Assembly (NCBI GenBank): GCA_963070105.1
Contig: OY718808.1
Location: 1,752,738 to 1,816,737, forward strand
DNA length: 64,000 bases
Source: Litomosoides sigmodontis
Taxonomy: Eukaryota > Nematoda > Chromadorea > Rhabditida > Onchocercidae
Direction of reading: 5' to 3'
Shown: one piece after another, positions 63,824 through 64,000 of the stretch
How the letters are laid out: every line of letters starts with the position of its first letter
Position numbering within the stretch: position 1 is the stretch's first letter
Notes under the pieces: generated by a model
What the model saw: the letters and a program-made list of their open reading frames with translations, nothing else
Told to the model about the DNA's origin: nothing
Databases searched by the model: none
Position numbers and translations under genes: made by a program

Positions 63824-64000
63824 TCCATATAGACTGGAAGAGGATTAGCTCAGTCTCGGTAGCATTAAATTATAATTGATGATCGATGAGGTCTAATCGC
63901 AGGTGTGCGCTCCACTCAACTTTTCTCTTTCTTTTTTCTTTCCGCATTGCATTCAAAAAAAAAAATGAAAAAAAAAACACTTTATCAATAAGTTGTCGCT

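Larger units (their letters stand above)
57384..64000. other. 6.6 kb AT-rich non-coding region
   Basis: No exon could be supported to the end of the window. It holds microsatellites and minisatellites (listed separately) and repeated TTATCA/TGATAA motifs, notably near 59.16-59.21 and 62.98-63.10 kb. It may be upstream regulatory DNA of the DM9-like gene or of a gene beyond 64 kb. Confidence 0.5.

Noticed and set aside
63840..63925. Second tRNA-like start, GGATTAGCTCAGTCTCGG
   Set aside because: The D stem does not pair properly and there is no good GGTTCGA B box; not a tRNA gene by eye.
1..64000. CRISPR arrays, rRNA genes, bacterial operons or insertion sequences
   Set aside because: None seen. 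The window is intron-rich eukaryotic nuclear DNA; no spaced identical repeats and no transposase or reverse-transcriptase motifs were found.

Overview
This is an AT-rich, intron-dense eukaryotic window that looks like nuclear DNA of a nematode, most likely a clade III / filarial worm. The evidence is short exons with TTTTCAG-type acceptors, AG acceptors a few bases upstream of start codons (typical of spliced-leader trans-splicing), an SF1 splicing factor with an N-terminal RS domain, the adjacency of an RRM-cyclophilin (CYP-13 type) to SF1, and an OSM-9-type TRPV channel. Species cannot be fixed by eye. I rebuilt gene models from conserved protein segments plus splice-site and reading-phase bookkeeping. 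Seven models close with consistent phase from ATG to stop (one KLHL8 splice end is uncertain by a base); the eighth has an uncertain 5' end.

Layout. 1.1-9.8 kb: two minus-strand RNA-processing genes in tandem, cyp-13 (PPIE-like) upstream and sfa-1 (SF1/BBP) downstream, 377 bp apart and probably co-transcribed. 9.8-12.3 kb: no clear gene, but scattered coding-like remnants. 12.3-17.0 kb: minus-strand KLHL8/KEL-8 type BTB-BACK-Kelch adaptor. 20.6-22.3 kb: minus-strand THUMPD1/TAN1-like tRNA acetylation adaptor. 22.3-27.2 kb: AT-rich non-coding DNA with a diverged 109-bp direct repeat. 27.2-31.1 kb: minus-strand RFT1, an ER multi-span protein, with two apparent GC-AG introns. 34.6-36.9 kb: plus-strand ZFPL1, a Golgi zinc-finger membrane protein, with a large perfect hairpin in intron 3. 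37.9-43.8 kb: plus-strand NDUFS1, the 75-kDa subunit of mitochondrial complex I, 19 exons, with a third GC-AG intron. 44.7-52.3 kb: minus-strand TRPV channel of OSM-9 type, 18 exons. 54.2-57.4 kb: a minus-strand gene I cannot name, encoding at least 338 residues with DM9-like repeats. 57.4-64 kb: non-coding, rich in microsatellites and TTATCA/TGATAA motifs.

Most genes are unrelated housekeeping or neuronal genes. The functional clusters I can defend are cyp-13/sfa-1 (spliceosome) and, loosely, RFT1/ZFPL1 as divergent secretory-pathway genes. The most novel items are the DM9-like protein, the concentration of GC-AG introns, the TRPV exon flanked by 37-bp direct repeats, and the ZFPL1 intronic hairpin.
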